Positions 42,682 through 50,869 are shown, counted from the first letter of the stretch. The stretch: DNA of 64,000 nucleotides from CAWUEX02 sp963921305 (GCA_963921305.4 CAWUEX030000002.1:2046001-2110000), one strand, 5' to 3'. The notes: generated by a model from the sequence alone, not told the origin. Numbers and translations are program-made.

Positions 42682-43218
42682 CTAGAGGCTCAATCCAACC
42701 GCTTGGTTGATTTTCCTGCCCGCATTCACGGCATGGTATGTTGGAAAAGGCGAGCGCTGGGATACGTCTATTTCGCGCTTGAGCCACGTCCGTTCTTCCA
42801 AAACGCATAATGATTTGGATAAAGCGCGATCCGTGATTGTGCCCAGTCCAGATTTGATGATCGAGAAGCGTTTCGGTGACTCCGTTACAGCTAAAATGGG
42901 CACGGCCCAACTCCGCCTTACTATGGCGAATGCTTCGTCATCGGGCGCTACCTCCATAATCCTGCTTGCGATTGCGGCCACCGTTACGCCTGTGCGGGTT
43001 AGCCGGAACTCTGGCCGCAGTGGATGTCCGTGACCGGGGTTTTTCTCAAGTAACCCAAGTTGAACCAGATGCCCAAGGCTCGCAGCAAACGAGGTCCGGC
43101 TTGCTTTGGCCGCAGCTATCAACGGAGCCTGCCGGCCCGGGACGCCGCGATGCAGCAGGGCCAGGATCTTCAATGACCAGGCTTTGGACGTGAGCTTGAC
43201 AAGCAGCGTTATATCCAT
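42682..43218 (-). CDS. Winged-helix transcriptional regulator, two-domain HxlR-like
   Basis: 178 residues. It appears to contain two winged-helix units: residues about 1-80 (LTSKAWSLKILALLHRG, RTSFAASLGHLVQLGLLEKN, FRLTRTGVTVAAI) and about 95-170 (RRSWAVPILAVTES, ALSKSLCVLEERTWLKRE, TYHAVNAGRKI). This resembles HxlR/MarR-type DNA binding in duplicate. It starts 1 bp from an inverted repeat at 43219-43240 and is divergent from a VOC enzyme gene, so it probably represses itself and that gene. Ligand unknown. Confidence 0.75.
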   Translation of the reverse strand: MDITLLVKLTSKAWSLKILALLHRGVPGRQAPLIAAAKASRTSFAASLGHLVQLGLLEKNPGHGHPLRPEFRLTRTGVTVAAIASRIMEVAPDDEAFAIVRRSWAVPILAVTESPKRFSIIKSGLGTITDRALSKSLCVLEERTWLKREIDVSQRSPFPTYHAVNAGRKINQAVGLSL

Positions 43219-43240
43219 GAAATATAGTTACTATATTTTC
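43219..43240. promoter_or_regulatory. Palindromic operator between regulator and VOC gene
   Basis: AAATATAG (43220-43227) and CTATATTT (43231-43238) form a perfect 8-bp inverted repeat with a 3-nt centre; the palindrome extends toward 43219 and 43240. It abuts the start codon of the winged-helix regulator and lies 19 bp before the VOC gene start, so binding would block both. AAGGA (43247-43252) downstream of it serves the VOC gene. Confidence 0.75.
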
Positions 43241-43258
43241 GCTACATAAGGAAGCATC

Positions 43259-43630
43259 ATGCCGGTCGTTTCTTTGGACAACACAATCACTTTGGCGCTT
43301 TCAGTTCGTGACAGGCATGCAAGTGCTGAATGGTATGAAAAGAATCTTGGCTTCCAGCTGCTGTTTCATATCGACGAAGCGGGTTGGAGCGAGATGCAGA
43401 CCAATACCGAAGGCGTCACTCTGGGATTGGGCGAACAGTCAGAGCCCGCACCCGGCAACACGGTTCCTGTGTTTGGAGTGGCGGACATCGCGGTTGCACG
43501 CGCAGCTTTGGAAAACGTCGGTGTGAAATTTGATGGTGAAACGGAAACCATTGAGGGGATGGTCAGCACCGCAACATTCTATGATCCAGACGGCAACGCC
43601 CTCATGCTGGCTCAAGACCTGTCAAAATAA
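43259..43630 (+). CDS. VOC-superfamily (glyoxalase/bleomycin resistance-like) protein
   Basis: 123 residues with two beta-alpha-beta-beta-beta modules: ITLALSVRDRHASAEWYEKN and LGFQLLFH in the first, VPVFGVADIAVARAALENVG and FYDPDGNALMLAQ in the second. Metal ligands of the fold would be Glu/His at strand positions; E in the LMLAQD region is not a clear ligand, so substrate and metal are open. It could detoxify an electrophile or bind a drug. Divergent from, and probably controlled by, the adjacent winged-helix regulator. Confidence 0.85.
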   Translation: MPVVSLDNTITLALSVRDRHASAEWYEKNLGFQLLFHIDEAGWSEMQTNTEGVTLGLGEQSEPAPGNTVPVFGVADIAVARAALENVGVKFDGETETIEGMVSTATFYDPDGNALMLAQDLSK

Positions 43631-43727
43631 ACAGAAACCCGCAGAACAGAATTGATAGCGAGGTGTCGTCCGGACTAGAGCCTTAGCAGCCCAGGTTCGA
43701 CCGGCGCGAACAAGACCGATTGGCGGT

Positions 43728-44633
43728 TTAAGGCGCGCCGGCCATATTCCGCTCGATCGATTCGGCCAGCAAGTCAAAGACCAAGCGGATGCGCCGGCTG
43801 GTGCGCAGTTCCCGATGCGTGACCAGCCAGACCGGAATAGGCATGGGCGGGAAATCGGGCAGAATTTGCACCACCTCAGGCGTTTGAGCAGCTATCTCTT
43901 TCGACATAATGGTGATGCCGAGCCCCCGCTTCACCAATTCCCAGGCGACAATGCCGCTGTCAGACACATACTTCATGTTGTCTTCACTCAGGGGCAGGCC
44001 GAGCCCCTGGATTGAGTTTAGATAGCTTTCGATCCCGCCAACCGCGACAAACACGCAGTCAGCTAAATCCTTAGCGGAGTCCGGGCGGCCATACCGCTCA
44101 AGGTAAGACGGTGCGGCATAAAAATGCGCAGTCGTATCCTTCAGTTGCCGGGCAATGAGGTCGGGTTGCTCGGGCCGCACATGGCGGATGGCAATATCGG
44201 CTTCGCGGCGCTGCAGGTTTGAGATCGCATTCGAGACGACGACACTGACCGAGATACCCGGCGCAGCTTCGCGCAGATCGACAAGGAACAGCGGCAGTTG
44301 GTGCGTTGCTGCTAAATCACTCACCGTTATGATGACTTGCCCTTCGATGGTTTGCGATTGGCCCGATGCGGCCAGTGACACCCGGCTCGCAGAGTCTCCC
44401 ATGCCCCGGACATGGTCGAGCAAGTCCAGTCCGGACTGGGTCAGGACGAGATTACGGCCCACCCGCTCAAACAAAGTGACATCCAAGCTCTCTTCAAGGG
44501 CCGAGACCTGGCGGCTCAGGGTCGGCTGCGTGAGGCCTAGGGCGCGTGCCGCTGCCGATAAGGAGCCCTCTTCGGCGGTGACGAGAAACGCCCGGGCCTG
44601 GTTCCAGTCGAAGTTGACGGCCTGCCAATTCAT
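43728..44633 (-). CDS. LysR-family transcriptional regulator
   Basis: 301 residues, normal length. N-terminal helix-turn-helix: FLVTAEEGSLSAAARALGLTQPTLSRQVSALEESL (core AAARALGLTQPTLSRQVSAL) at residues about 13-48; the inducer-binding domain follows (DIAIRHVRPEQPDLIARQL). It is divergent from a three-gene plus-strand group (small membrane protein and two methyltransferases), with an inverted repeat in between. It probably activates that group in response to a small ligand. Confidence 0.94.
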   Translation of the reverse strand: MNWQAVNFDWNQARAFLVTAEEGSLSAAARALGLTQPTLSRQVSALEESLDVTLFERVGRNLVLTQSGLDLLDHVRGMGDSASRVSLAASGQSQTIEGQVIITVSDLAATHQLPLFLVDLREAAPGISVSVVVSNAISNLQRREADIAIRHVRPEQPDLIARQLKDTTAHFYAAPSYLERYGRPDSAKDLADCVFVAVGGIESYLNSIQGLGLPLSEDNMKYVSDSGIVAWELVKRGLGITIMSKEIAAQTPEVVQILPDFPPMPIPVWLVTHRELRTSRRIRLVFDLLAESIERNMAGAP

Positions 44634-44650
44634 ACAAATATGTATATACA

Positions 44651-44677
44651 GAATAGAAAATTAGGCAATTTCTATTC
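44651..44677. promoter_or_regulatory. Inverted-repeat operator for the LysR-type regulator
   Basis: GAATAGAAA (44651-44659) and TTTCTATTC (44669-44677) are perfect 9-bp inverted arms around a 9-nt spacer ATTAGGCAA. It lies 17 bp upstream of the LysR start and 41 bp before the small membrane-protein gene, the usual place for a LysR recognition site in a divergent promoter. Confidence 0.75.
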
Positions 44678-44718
44678 GACTTTCGTATGGATATCACAGG
44701 CCCCGAAAGGAGCCGGTG

Positions 44719-44847
44719 ATGCCCAACTCTCAATCCTCCCCGTCTTATGAGCCAGCCGTTCTGTGCGGTCTGGCCGTGATCGCGGCGTCCTCCATCTTGC
44801 TGCTCAGCCTGACGTGGGTCGCTGCCGCTGCAGGGGTGTTGGTATGA
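44719..44847 (+). CDS. 42-residue single-pass membrane protein
   Basis: A short gene with a strong ribosome binding site AAGGAG (44707-44712) 6 nt before ATG 44719. The product has a polar N-terminus (MPNSQSSPSYEPAV) and one hydrophobic helix of about 25 residues rich in Ala, Leu and Ile, ending in GVLV. Its TGA stop overlaps the ATG of the next gene (ATGA at 44844-44847), so it is translationally coupled to a methyltransferase. Function is unknown; it could anchor or regulate the methyltransferase. Confidence 0.7.
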   Translation: MPNSQSSPSYEPAVLCGLAVIAASSILLLSLTWVAAAAGVLV

Positions 44848-45620
44848 CCGGCGAAGCAGTAGCCGACGTGCCTGCCGGAACTGTGCCCGTGGTCTCCCGC
44901 GCTTTTGGGTCCTGGCATATTTCGGTCCGCCGCGAGGTCTTACCCGACCCGGAGCTCGCGGACGTATACGACCGGGCCGCAGCGACGTGGGAGCGCTCCG
45001 TGCGGCGGCTGGGCTTTCCCGGTGCCTACGAACACATGATGCGGACTGCGCTAACGTCGCATCCGGTCACCACGGGCGGAGCGGTGGTCAGGGTGCTCGA
45101 CTGCGGCATCGGCACAGGCGAACTGGCCGCTGCCGTAGCGCGGGTGGCTCCGGGCCCGGTGGAGGTCGATGGCATCGATGTGTCTTCCGCCATGCTGGTG
45201 CACGCACACCATCGGCTCGCTGCCATGGGATGTTCCGCGACGCTGCAGCAGGGCGACGTGCGGGCGTTGCCTTATCCCGACGATAGCTTTGACATCGTGA
45301 CCAGCGCCCATGTGCTGGAGCATCTGCCCGATCCGCAGATTGCCCTGCGGGAAATGGTACGCGTTTTAAAACCGGGCGGCCTTGTTGCCCTGGCTCTAAC
45401 CCGGCGGTCTCTGGCCGGAGCGATGATCCATCTGCGCTGGCGCACCCATCGGCTGACGCCCGCTGCGGCGGCGGAGCTTCTGCGTGACTGCGGTCTCGCT
45501 GACGTGGCGTGCCTGACCTATGGCCGCGCTCCGGTCTGTGGGCGTCTCAGTTTGCCCTGCGTGGGCCGTAAGCCTCCGAGCGCCGGCAATGCCAATACGA
45601 CTCAAATCAGAAAGGACTGA
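44844..45620 (+). CDS. SAM-dependent methyltransferase (Methyltransf_11 type)
   Basis: 258 residues from ATG 44844, which overlaps the preceding stop (ATGA); upstream in-frame ATG codons exist but belong to the small membrane-protein region. Motif I VLDCGIGTGELAAAVA (about residue 90), VDGIDVSSAMLVHA, motif IV FDIVTSAHVLEHL and RVLKPGGLVALAL. The UbiE/Methyltransf_11 type acts on small lipophilic acceptors. It lies in a LysR-divergent operon with a small membrane protein and a second methyltransferase. Acceptor unknown. Confidence 0.9.
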   Translation: MTGEAVADVPAGTVPVVSRAFGSWHISVRREVLPDPELADVYDRAAATWERSVRRLGFPGAYEHMMRTALTSHPVTTGGAVVRVLDCGIGTGELAAAVARVAPGPVEVDGIDVSSAMLVHAHHRLAAMGCSATLQQGDVRALPYPDDSFDIVTSAHVLEHLPDPQIALREMVRVLKPGGLVALALTRRSLAGAMIHLRWRTHRLTPAAAAELLRDCGLADVACLTYGRAPVCGRLSLPCVGRKPPSAGNANTTQIRKD

Positions 45621-45623
45621 ACC

Positions 45624-46301
45624 ATGTCTATTGCCACACAAACCTGCGACACTGCGCCGCCCTTAGCCACGGAAGAACGCATGTCCAAAGACAGCAAATT
45701 CTGGGACAAGATTGCGGCGAAGTACGCCGCATCACCGGTGAAAAATGTACCGGCCTACGAGCAGACCATGGAGCGCACGCGCGCCTACCTGTCCGCCGAT
45801 GACAATGTGCTTGAAATCGGGTGCGGCACGGGGTCGACCGCGCTCTTGCTGGCCGACAGTGCGGCACGCCTCACCGCCACCGATATTTCAGCCAACATGA
45901 TCGGCATCGCCAAGTCCAAAGCCTGTGACGCAGGCACAGACAACGTGGCTTTCCTGCAGGGCGACGTGTTTCTTGAAGACTTACAGCGCGGATCGTTCGA
46001 TGCGGTGCTTGCCTTTAACCTGTTTCATCTGGTGCGTGATCTGCCGGCCGCGCTGGAGCGAACGCGCGATTTGCTGAAGCCCGGCGGTGTGCTGATTTCC
46101 AAGACGGTTTGTCTCGCCGAACAAACACGGCTGTGGGGCATTCCCATTGCCCTCATGCAGCTGGTTGGCAAAGCGCCTCACGTCAAACTTATGACCTTCG
46201 CCAGTGTTGAGGCGGCGGTTGAGAAGGCGGGTTTGGATATCATCGAGACCGGTGTTTATCCCGCGCCGTTCAGCCGGTTCGTCGTCGCCCGTAAAATTTA
46301 A
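45624..46301 (+). CDS. SAM-dependent methyltransferase
   Basis: 225 residues from ATG 45624, preferred for its AAAGGA site 8-13 nt upstream; ATG 45681 (MSKDSKFWDKIAAKYAASPV) matches the usual family start and is a serious alternative. Motif I VLEIGCGTGSTALLLA, TATDISANMI, and FDAVLAFNLFHLVRDL; the C-terminal IETGVYPAPFSRFVVARK is typical of class I small-molecule methyltransferases. It starts 3 bp after the previous gene's stop and completes a LysR-governed operon. Acceptor unknown. Confidence 0.9.
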   Translation: MSIATQTCDTAPPLATEERMSKDSKFWDKIAAKYAASPVKNVPAYEQTMERTRAYLSADDNVLEIGCGTGSTALLLADSAARLTATDISANMIGIAKSKACDAGTDNVAFLQGDVFLEDLQRGSFDAVLAFNLFHLVRDLPAALERTRDLLKPGGVLISKTVCLAEQTRLWGIPIALMQLVGKAPHVKLMTFASVEAAVEKAGLDIIETGVYPAPFSRFVVARKI

Positions 46302-46308
46302 TCTGCGG

Positions 46309-46434
46309 GACTCCCACATATTGAGTCCGCTGAGTCACCGACTCCCATATCTGGGGGTTGTGGCTCAGAGCGCGGCATTTCCTGTGCATAGCCTGTTAAG
46401 TATTCTCTAACCCCTTGATTCTATTGTCTGAGTC
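46309..46434. promoter_or_regulatory. GANTC-dense region upstream of ccrM
   Basis: Six GANTC sites fall within 126 bp: GACTC 46309-46313, GAGTC 46323-46327, GAGTC 46332-46336, GACTC 46340-46344, GATTC 46417-46421 and GAGTC 46430-46434. GACTCCCA occurs twice. GANTC would be expected about once per 256 bp by chance at even base composition. The cluster precedes the gene for the enzyme predicted to methylate GANTC, as in the autoregulated ccrM promoter of Caulobacter. Confidence 0.8.
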
Positions 46435-46538
46435 ATCAACAGACGGCCCACGCAAGAGGCTGTCAGACGTGGGGATACAGCTTGGGGGCCCTCCCAAAAC
46501 AGGGGTGCGCCGCTCCAGGTTTCGGGGATGCACAAGAT

Positions 46539-47705
46539 ATGGTGAAGGCGAAATCCGGAGGATCCGGGTCAAGAGCGGGCGCGTCCAAAAAGGGCAAATC
46601 CAAGAAGACCGGGTCCACATCAGCGCTCAAGACAGATGTGATTTACGGCGGCGACTGCGTCGAGGTGATGAACAGTCTGCCGGAAAACTCGGTGGATCTG
46701 ATTTTCGCCGATCCGCCCTACAACCTTCAGCTCGGCGGCGATCTGCAGCGGCCCGACAACAGTCAGGTCGATGGCGTCGACGACGATTGGGACAAGTTCG
46801 ACACCTTTAAAACCTACGACGATTTCAGCACGGCCTGGCTGACGGCGGCGCGCCGCATTCTCAAGGACTCCGGTTCGCTGTGGGTGATCGGCAGCTATCA
46901 CAACATCTTCCGCGTCGGCGCGACGCTGCAGGACATCGGTTTTTGGATTCTCAACGATGTCATCTGGCGCAAGACCAATCCTATGCCGAACTTCCGCGGC
47001 ACCCGCTTTACCAATGCCCATGAAACGCTGATCTGGTGCGCCAAATCGCAAGAGGCGAAGTACACTTTCAATTACGACGCCATGAAGAATTTGAACGACG
47101 GTTTGCAGATGCGTTCGGACTGGTCGCTGCCGCTGTGCACCGGCGCGGAACGTCTGAAGGGCGAGGAAGGCGCGAAGCTGCACCCCACACAAAAGCCGGA
47201 GAGTTTGCTTTACCGGGTCATCCTGTCAGCCACCAAGCCGGGCGACGTGGTGCTCGATCCGTTTTTCGGCACCGGCACCACTGGCGCCGTCGCCAAACAA
47301 CTCGGACGCTCATACATAGGGATCGAACGTGATGAAACTTACATCAAGGGTGCGCGTCAGCGTCTCAAAGGTCTCAAAGAAATCGAAGACAAAACCCTTC
47401 TCGATACGCCGTCCAAGCGCGCTTTGCCGCGCATACCGTTCGGGTCGGTTGTGGAGCGCGGCCTCCTTAGGCCGGGGACCGTGCTTACCGATTCTTCAGG
47501 ACGCCACACCGCTAAAGTAAGGGCGGATGGCACGCTCATCTCCGCCGAACACCGGGGCTCGATCCATCAGGTTGGCGCGGCGGTGCAAGGGGCGCCGGCG
47601 TGTAACGGCTGGACCTTCTGGCATGTGGATATGAAGGGCAGCCGGGTTGCCATCGACGTGTTGCGTGAGAAGGTCCGCGCGGAAATGGGCGAAGCCGTTC
47701 AGTAA
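46539..47705 (+). CDS. ccrM: CcrM-type site-specific adenine DNA methyltransferase
   Basis: 388 residues from ATG 46539; ATG 46482 would add about 19 untypical residues. A Lys/Ser-rich N-terminal tail of about 30 residues is followed by the beta-class N6-adenine methyltransferase: DPPYNLQLGG (motif IV, near residue 55), WILNDVIWRKTNPMPNF, HPTQKPESLLYR and DPFFGTGTTGAVAKQLGRS (motif I). The C-terminal domain (about 290-388) with GSVVERGLLRPGTVL fits the CcrM-specific DNA-binding region. It methylates GANTC and times the alphaproteobacterial cell cycle. Six GANTC sites lie in its promoter. A terminator follows. Confidence 0.96.
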   Translation: MVKAKSGGSGSRAGASKKGKSKKTGSTSALKTDVIYGGDCVEVMNSLPENSVDLIFADPPYNLQLGGDLQRPDNSQVDGVDDDWDKFDTFKTYDDFSTAWLTAARRILKDSGSLWVIGSYHNIFRVGATLQDIGFWILNDVIWRKTNPMPNFRGTRFTNAHETLIWCAKSQEAKYTFNYDAMKNLNDGLQMRSDWSLPLCTGAERLKGEEGAKLHPTQKPESLLYRVILSATKPGDVVLDPFFGTGTTGAVAKQLGRSYIGIERDETYIKGARQRLKGLKEIEDKTLLDTPSKRALPRIPFGSVVERGLLRPGTVLTDSSGRHTAKVRADGTLISAEHRGSIHQVGAAVQGAPACNGWTFWHVDMKGSRVAIDVLREKVRAEMGEAVQ

Positions 47706-47750
47706 TTTTTTACGAGACCAATTACCGATCGATCCAAAAGGATCGCGAGG

Positions 47751-47784
47751 CCCCGCCCGGATACATACCGCGGCGGGGTTTCTT
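47751..47784 (+). terminator. Intrinsic terminator after ccrM
   Basis: CCCCGCC (47751-47757) pairs with GGCGGGG (47772-47778) around a 14-nt loop and is followed by TTTCTT. It lies 46 bp after the ccrM stop and before the convergent repeat-protein gene. Confidence 0.75.
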
Positions 47785-47806
47785 ATGCGCTGGAGCGCAA
47801 AACGAG

Positions 47807-49378
47807 CTATACGAACGCCGATTGATCGACGACGGACACATCGGCGGCGGTGTTCTCCGGCGCGAGCGAGTACGAGGTGCTCGACGTGCTCGCGAGTCCG
47901 GGTGTCCCGTTGACTGGGTTCCCTGCTGCATCCGTTGCTCCGCCACCCACGACATTGCCTGCCGCGTCGAAGTTCGTGCCGTCGTTGCCGGATACCGCAC
48001 CACCGGGGACCAAGCCATTATCGTCCGATCCAGGCGTCCCATCGACTGGGTTCCCTGCCGCATCCGTTGCTCCGCCACCCACGACATTGCCTGCCGCGTC
48101 GAAGTTCGTGCCGTCGTTGCCGGACACCGCACCACCGGGGACCAAGCCATTATCGTCCGACGTGATGGTGGTATCGCCAGTGGACCCATCCACTGCCCCA
48201 CCTTCTGAACCGTCCCGACCATTCAGAGTCATGTTGACCTGGTAAGGCGATTCAGCGCCCTCAGCCAACGTGATGCCTAGCACGTATTGTACGCCAGCTT
48301 CGACATTATAAGTTATCTGCTCTTCCAGGGTGTTCTGATTGCGCGACGCGGCAAGTTCGTTGCCGGCGGCGTCGAGGAGGGTCAAATCCAGATCTGCGGC
48401 TGTCGACCCTGTCAGGGTCACAACAAGGGTGCCGCTCTCCGGCGCTGTGAGCTGGAAGTAATCGGACGTCGCTTCCGGGCCGCCGACATAGTCTATGAAG
48501 TTTTCCGGCGCGGTCAGGATGAAAGGGGAAATGGAAGAGCCGCCGCCATTGTTACCGCTGCCATCATTGCCAATCGGGTCGTCAGGTTCACCTGGCGTGA
48601 TGACATTACCAGCCCCGTCAGTCGCGCCGTCGATGACGCCGTCATCATTTGCGACACCGGGACCGCTCACGCCATCTTGGTCTTCGTCATCACCGACGAA
48701 TCCATCGTCATCAGGGGCGTCGCCGTCGTACCCAGCTTCACCGTTCAACGTCATGGTGACTTGATACGGCGAATTCTCGTCGGTCGTTGGCGCGACCTGT
48801 AAGACGTACTGCACGCCTTCTTCGACGTCGTAGACGATTTCGTCATCCTCGGTGCCGGGGTTTTCAGACCCAGCGAGCTCGACTCCGGTGGGGTCGTAGA
48901 GGCGTAAATCTAGATTGGCTGTCATGCCGGAGAGGGACACGACAAGTTCGCCGCTCTTTGGCGCGGTGATCTGAAAGAAGTCTTGGGTGTCGCCGTCGCC
49001 GCCGACCGTTTGAGAGAAGTTTACGGGCGCCTGAAGGGCCTGGGCCTCGGCGACGCTGTCAGCACCTTCCAGCACCTGAGGCTGCAAATTGACGACAGGG
49101 GAATCACTATCCTCGGACTCGCCCGCGTCATCGCTGCCGCTGTCCTCCGGCGGCAGGTCATCGTCTTCGGGTACGTTCGGAGTTGGCGGGGTTGGGTCTG
49201 CACTGACCCCGGGAGGGGGTTCATCGTCTGCATTGTCCGTGGGGTCCTCCTCGGTGGGCGCCGGGTCGCTCCCCGGACTGTCCGCCACGCCGGGTGTGGG
49301 GGTCTGCGGCGGCAAAACAATACCACCGAACCACCCCATCAGATCGACTGATGTAAAATCGAATGAGAACGGGTCCAT
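47807..49378 (-). CDS. Acidic exported-type protein with two PPC domains and tandem repeats
   Basis: 523 residues without a signal peptide. Residues 1-100 are an acidic Pro/Asp/Glu/Ser-rich region. Two bacterial pre-peptidase C-terminal (PPC) jelly-roll domains follow at about 110-212 (DFFQITAPKSGELVVSLSG, VQYVLQVAPT) and 287-390 (DYFQLTAPESGTLVVTLTG, VQYVLGITLA). The end holds two near-identical 44-residue repeats (SDDNGLVPGGAVSGNDGTNF... at about 405-492). Many Asp/Asn/Gly residues and the lack of a signal peptide suggest calcium-binding secretion by a type I system, by analogy. No catalytic domain is seen; an adhesin or surface role is possible. Confidence 0.8.
   Translation of the reverse strand: MDPFSFDFTSVDLMGWFGGIVLPPQTPTPGVADSPGSDPAPTEEDPTDNADDEPPPGVSADPTPPTPNVPEDDDLPPEDSGSDDAGESEDSDSPVVNLQPQVLEGADSVAEAQALQAPVNFSQTVGGDGDTQDFFQITAPKSGELVVSLSGMTANLDLRLYDPTGVELAGSENPGTEDDEIVYDVEEGVQYVLQVAPTTDENSPYQVTMTLNGEAGYDGDAPDDDGFVGDDEDQDGVSGPGVANDDGVIDGATDGAGNVITPGEPDDPIGNDGSGNNGGGSSISPFILTAPENFIDYVGGPEATSDYFQLTAPESGTLVVTLTGSTAADLDLTLLDAAGNELAASRNQNTLEEQITYNVEAGVQYVLGITLAEGAESPYQVNMTLNGRDGSEGGAVDGSTGDTTITSDDNGLVPGGAVSGNDGTNFDAAGNVVGGGATDAAGNPVDGTPGSDDNGLVPGGAVSGNDGTNFDAAGNVVGGGATDAAGNPVNGTPGLASTSSTSYSLAPENTAADVSVVDQSAFV
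47899..48162 (-). repeat. Two tandem 132-bp direct repeats
   Basis: Two adjacent copies of a 132-bp unit (44 codons) near 47899-48030 and 48031-48162. For instance GACTGGGTTCCCTG starts at 47912 and 48044. The copies differ at only a few positions, so the duplication is recent or kept uniform by recombination. They encode the C-terminal repeats of the PPC-domain protein. Confidence 0.85.
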
Positions 49379-49565
49379 TCACTCCGCCTTTGCGTCCGCT
49401 CGCCTGAGGCCCCGCGTTTATCGCATCATCATTTTTACCAAAAACGGCCCGGGCAAGTTGTAATAAAGTGTATCCGCGGCGAGAGATCGCGGCAGGGTTG
49501 CCTGCTGGGGCTTGGCGGGCGCTGTTCCGCCCTAGTCGCCGGCCATACGCCGACCTGCCGCCGGT

Positions 49566-49964
49566 TCACGCAGAGGCTGCGCTGCCGGTCCGGTGGGCCA
49601 AGGCCAGGCCAATGGCGATGCTGAAGATGGGCATGTTCAGGTAGCGCAGACCGATCTCGGTGAAATATGTGCCGACCGGCATGCCGTTAAACGACACAAT
49701 CGTGGCGAAGTCCAAGCCCCAGTTCATCACCAGCCAGAGCGTGCCGAGTTTGACGCCTTCGGCAACGTAATCGGAGTTCACCTTGCGGAAGTAGCGCACC
49801 AGCAGGGCAGCGCCGGTCACGGAGCCGATGATCAGCATGATGGTTTTAAACAAGAACACATCGATGCGCGGTTCGCCGTCTGGCGTGAACAAGGGTATGG
49901 ATACGGCAAAAGGCACCAGCCACACCAGAAATCCATATAGCACTGCAGACTTCAGTGATGTCAT
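49566..49964 (-). CDS. Four-helix membrane protein, unknown
   Basis: 132 residues with four predicted membrane segments: AVLYGFLVWLVPFAVSIPLF, FLFKTIMLIIGSVTGAALLV, LGTLWLVMNWGLDFATIVSF and IFSIAIGLALAHRT. GGGAG precedes the ATG. It starts 20 bp after the stop of the MscS-channel gene on the same strand, so it is probably in that operon. No domain is recognised beyond this; an accessory subunit is a guess. Confidence 0.7.
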   Translation of the reverse strand: MTSLKSAVLYGFLVWLVPFAVSIPLFTPDGEPRIDVFLFKTIMLIIGSVTGAALLVRYFRKVNSDYVAEGVKLGTLWLVMNWGLDFATIVSFNGMPVGTYFTEIGLRYLNMPIFSIAIGLALAHRTGSAASA

Positions 49965-49984
49965 GGCGGGTCTCCCGTTTTGCG

Positions 49985-50869
49985 TTAGGTGCCGGTGCTT
50001 TCGATACCGGTGCTTTCGGTGCCGTTGTCGCCCTTTGGCAGCGGCTCGTCTTTAAACTCGGTCATGAGCACGGTCTCGGTGACATATTGCTGCACCCGGT
50101 TCGCCTCTTTGGCCGGACACAACAGACTGATGTGCAGCATCGGCTTGCCGAGATCGCTGGTGGTCATGTGAATGCCGTATCCGCCATCACCAATGTCGGC
50201 TTCGTTGCGCTTAGCGAAGGCGGCCGCTTCCTCGGCGATTTTACCGGCGAAGGGCGCGGTTGCATCCGCCAACGCTTGTTTGATGATTGCTATGCGCTCC
50301 CGCAGATGAAGCAGGTTCTCGAACGTGATCTTAAATCCATGCAGCACGAACGCGCCCTTGGGCACGTGGAAAACCTTGGTGGTCAGGAACAGGCTGTTGG
50401 GCACGGTTAGTTTGCGGCCCGAATATCCGTAGCTGCCGTCCTTGAGATCGAGAACGTAAAAGGTGGTCGTGAGCAAAGCGTTTTGGGCCACCTCGCCGGC
50501 GATGCCATCGATCTCCACCCAGTCACCGATATCAGTGTTGTCCAGGCTGGTGCGAACCACGGCGCCGGAGAGACAGAGAATGAGTTCCTTGGTGGCGATG
50601 ACGATGGCCACCGCAAAGGCCGTGAGCGATAGGGCAAAGGTTGAGAGCGCGCTCGACCAGATGAGGATGAGCCCGAACATCGTCAGCGCGAAGGTCACGC
50701 TGCGCGTTGCCGATAGCCAGCGCCGCCGTTCCGCGCTGGTCGTGCGGGTGTTGCGCCGCACGAGACGATCAACCAAGGCGCGCACGAGCAAGAGCGCAAG
50801 TATAAGCGCCCCGGATCCGATCAGGTCCAGAACAACGGAGCGGGTGAGCAGGGCAGAAATATCAGTCAT
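49985..50869 (-). CDS. MscS-family mechanosensitive channel (short form)
   Basis: 294 residues. N-terminal membrane helices (LIGSGALILALLLVRALVDRL; FALTMFGLILIWSSALSTFA), then a pore/beta region with VAIVIATKELILCLSGAVV and IGDWVEIDGIAGEVAQNALLTT, and a soluble C-terminal domain with KLTVPNSLFLTTKVFHV. The glycine-rich pore pattern of E. coli MscS is not fully kept, so its gating may differ. It opens under hypo-osmotic stress in characterised relatives. Back-to-back with a second MscS gene on the other strand, 129 bp apart. Confidence 0.86.
   Translation of the reverse strand: MTDISALLTRSVVLDLIGSGALILALLLVRALVDRLVRRNTRTTSAERRRWLSATRSVTFALTMFGLILIWSSALSTFALSLTAFAVAIVIATKELILCLSGAVVRTSLDNTDIGDWVEIDGIAGEVAQNALLTTTFYVLDLKDGSYGYSGRKLTVPNSLFLTTKVFHVPKGAFVLHGFKITFENLLHLRERIAIIKQALADATAPFAGKIAEEAAAFAKRNEADIGDGGYGIHMTTSDLGKPMLHISLLCPAKEANRVQQYVTETVLMTEFKDEPLPKGDNGTESTGIESTGT

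Noticed and set aside
47899..48162. CRISPR-like array
   Set aside because: The repeats are 132 bp, only two copies, without spacers, and encode protein; no CRISPR array was seen anywhere in the window.
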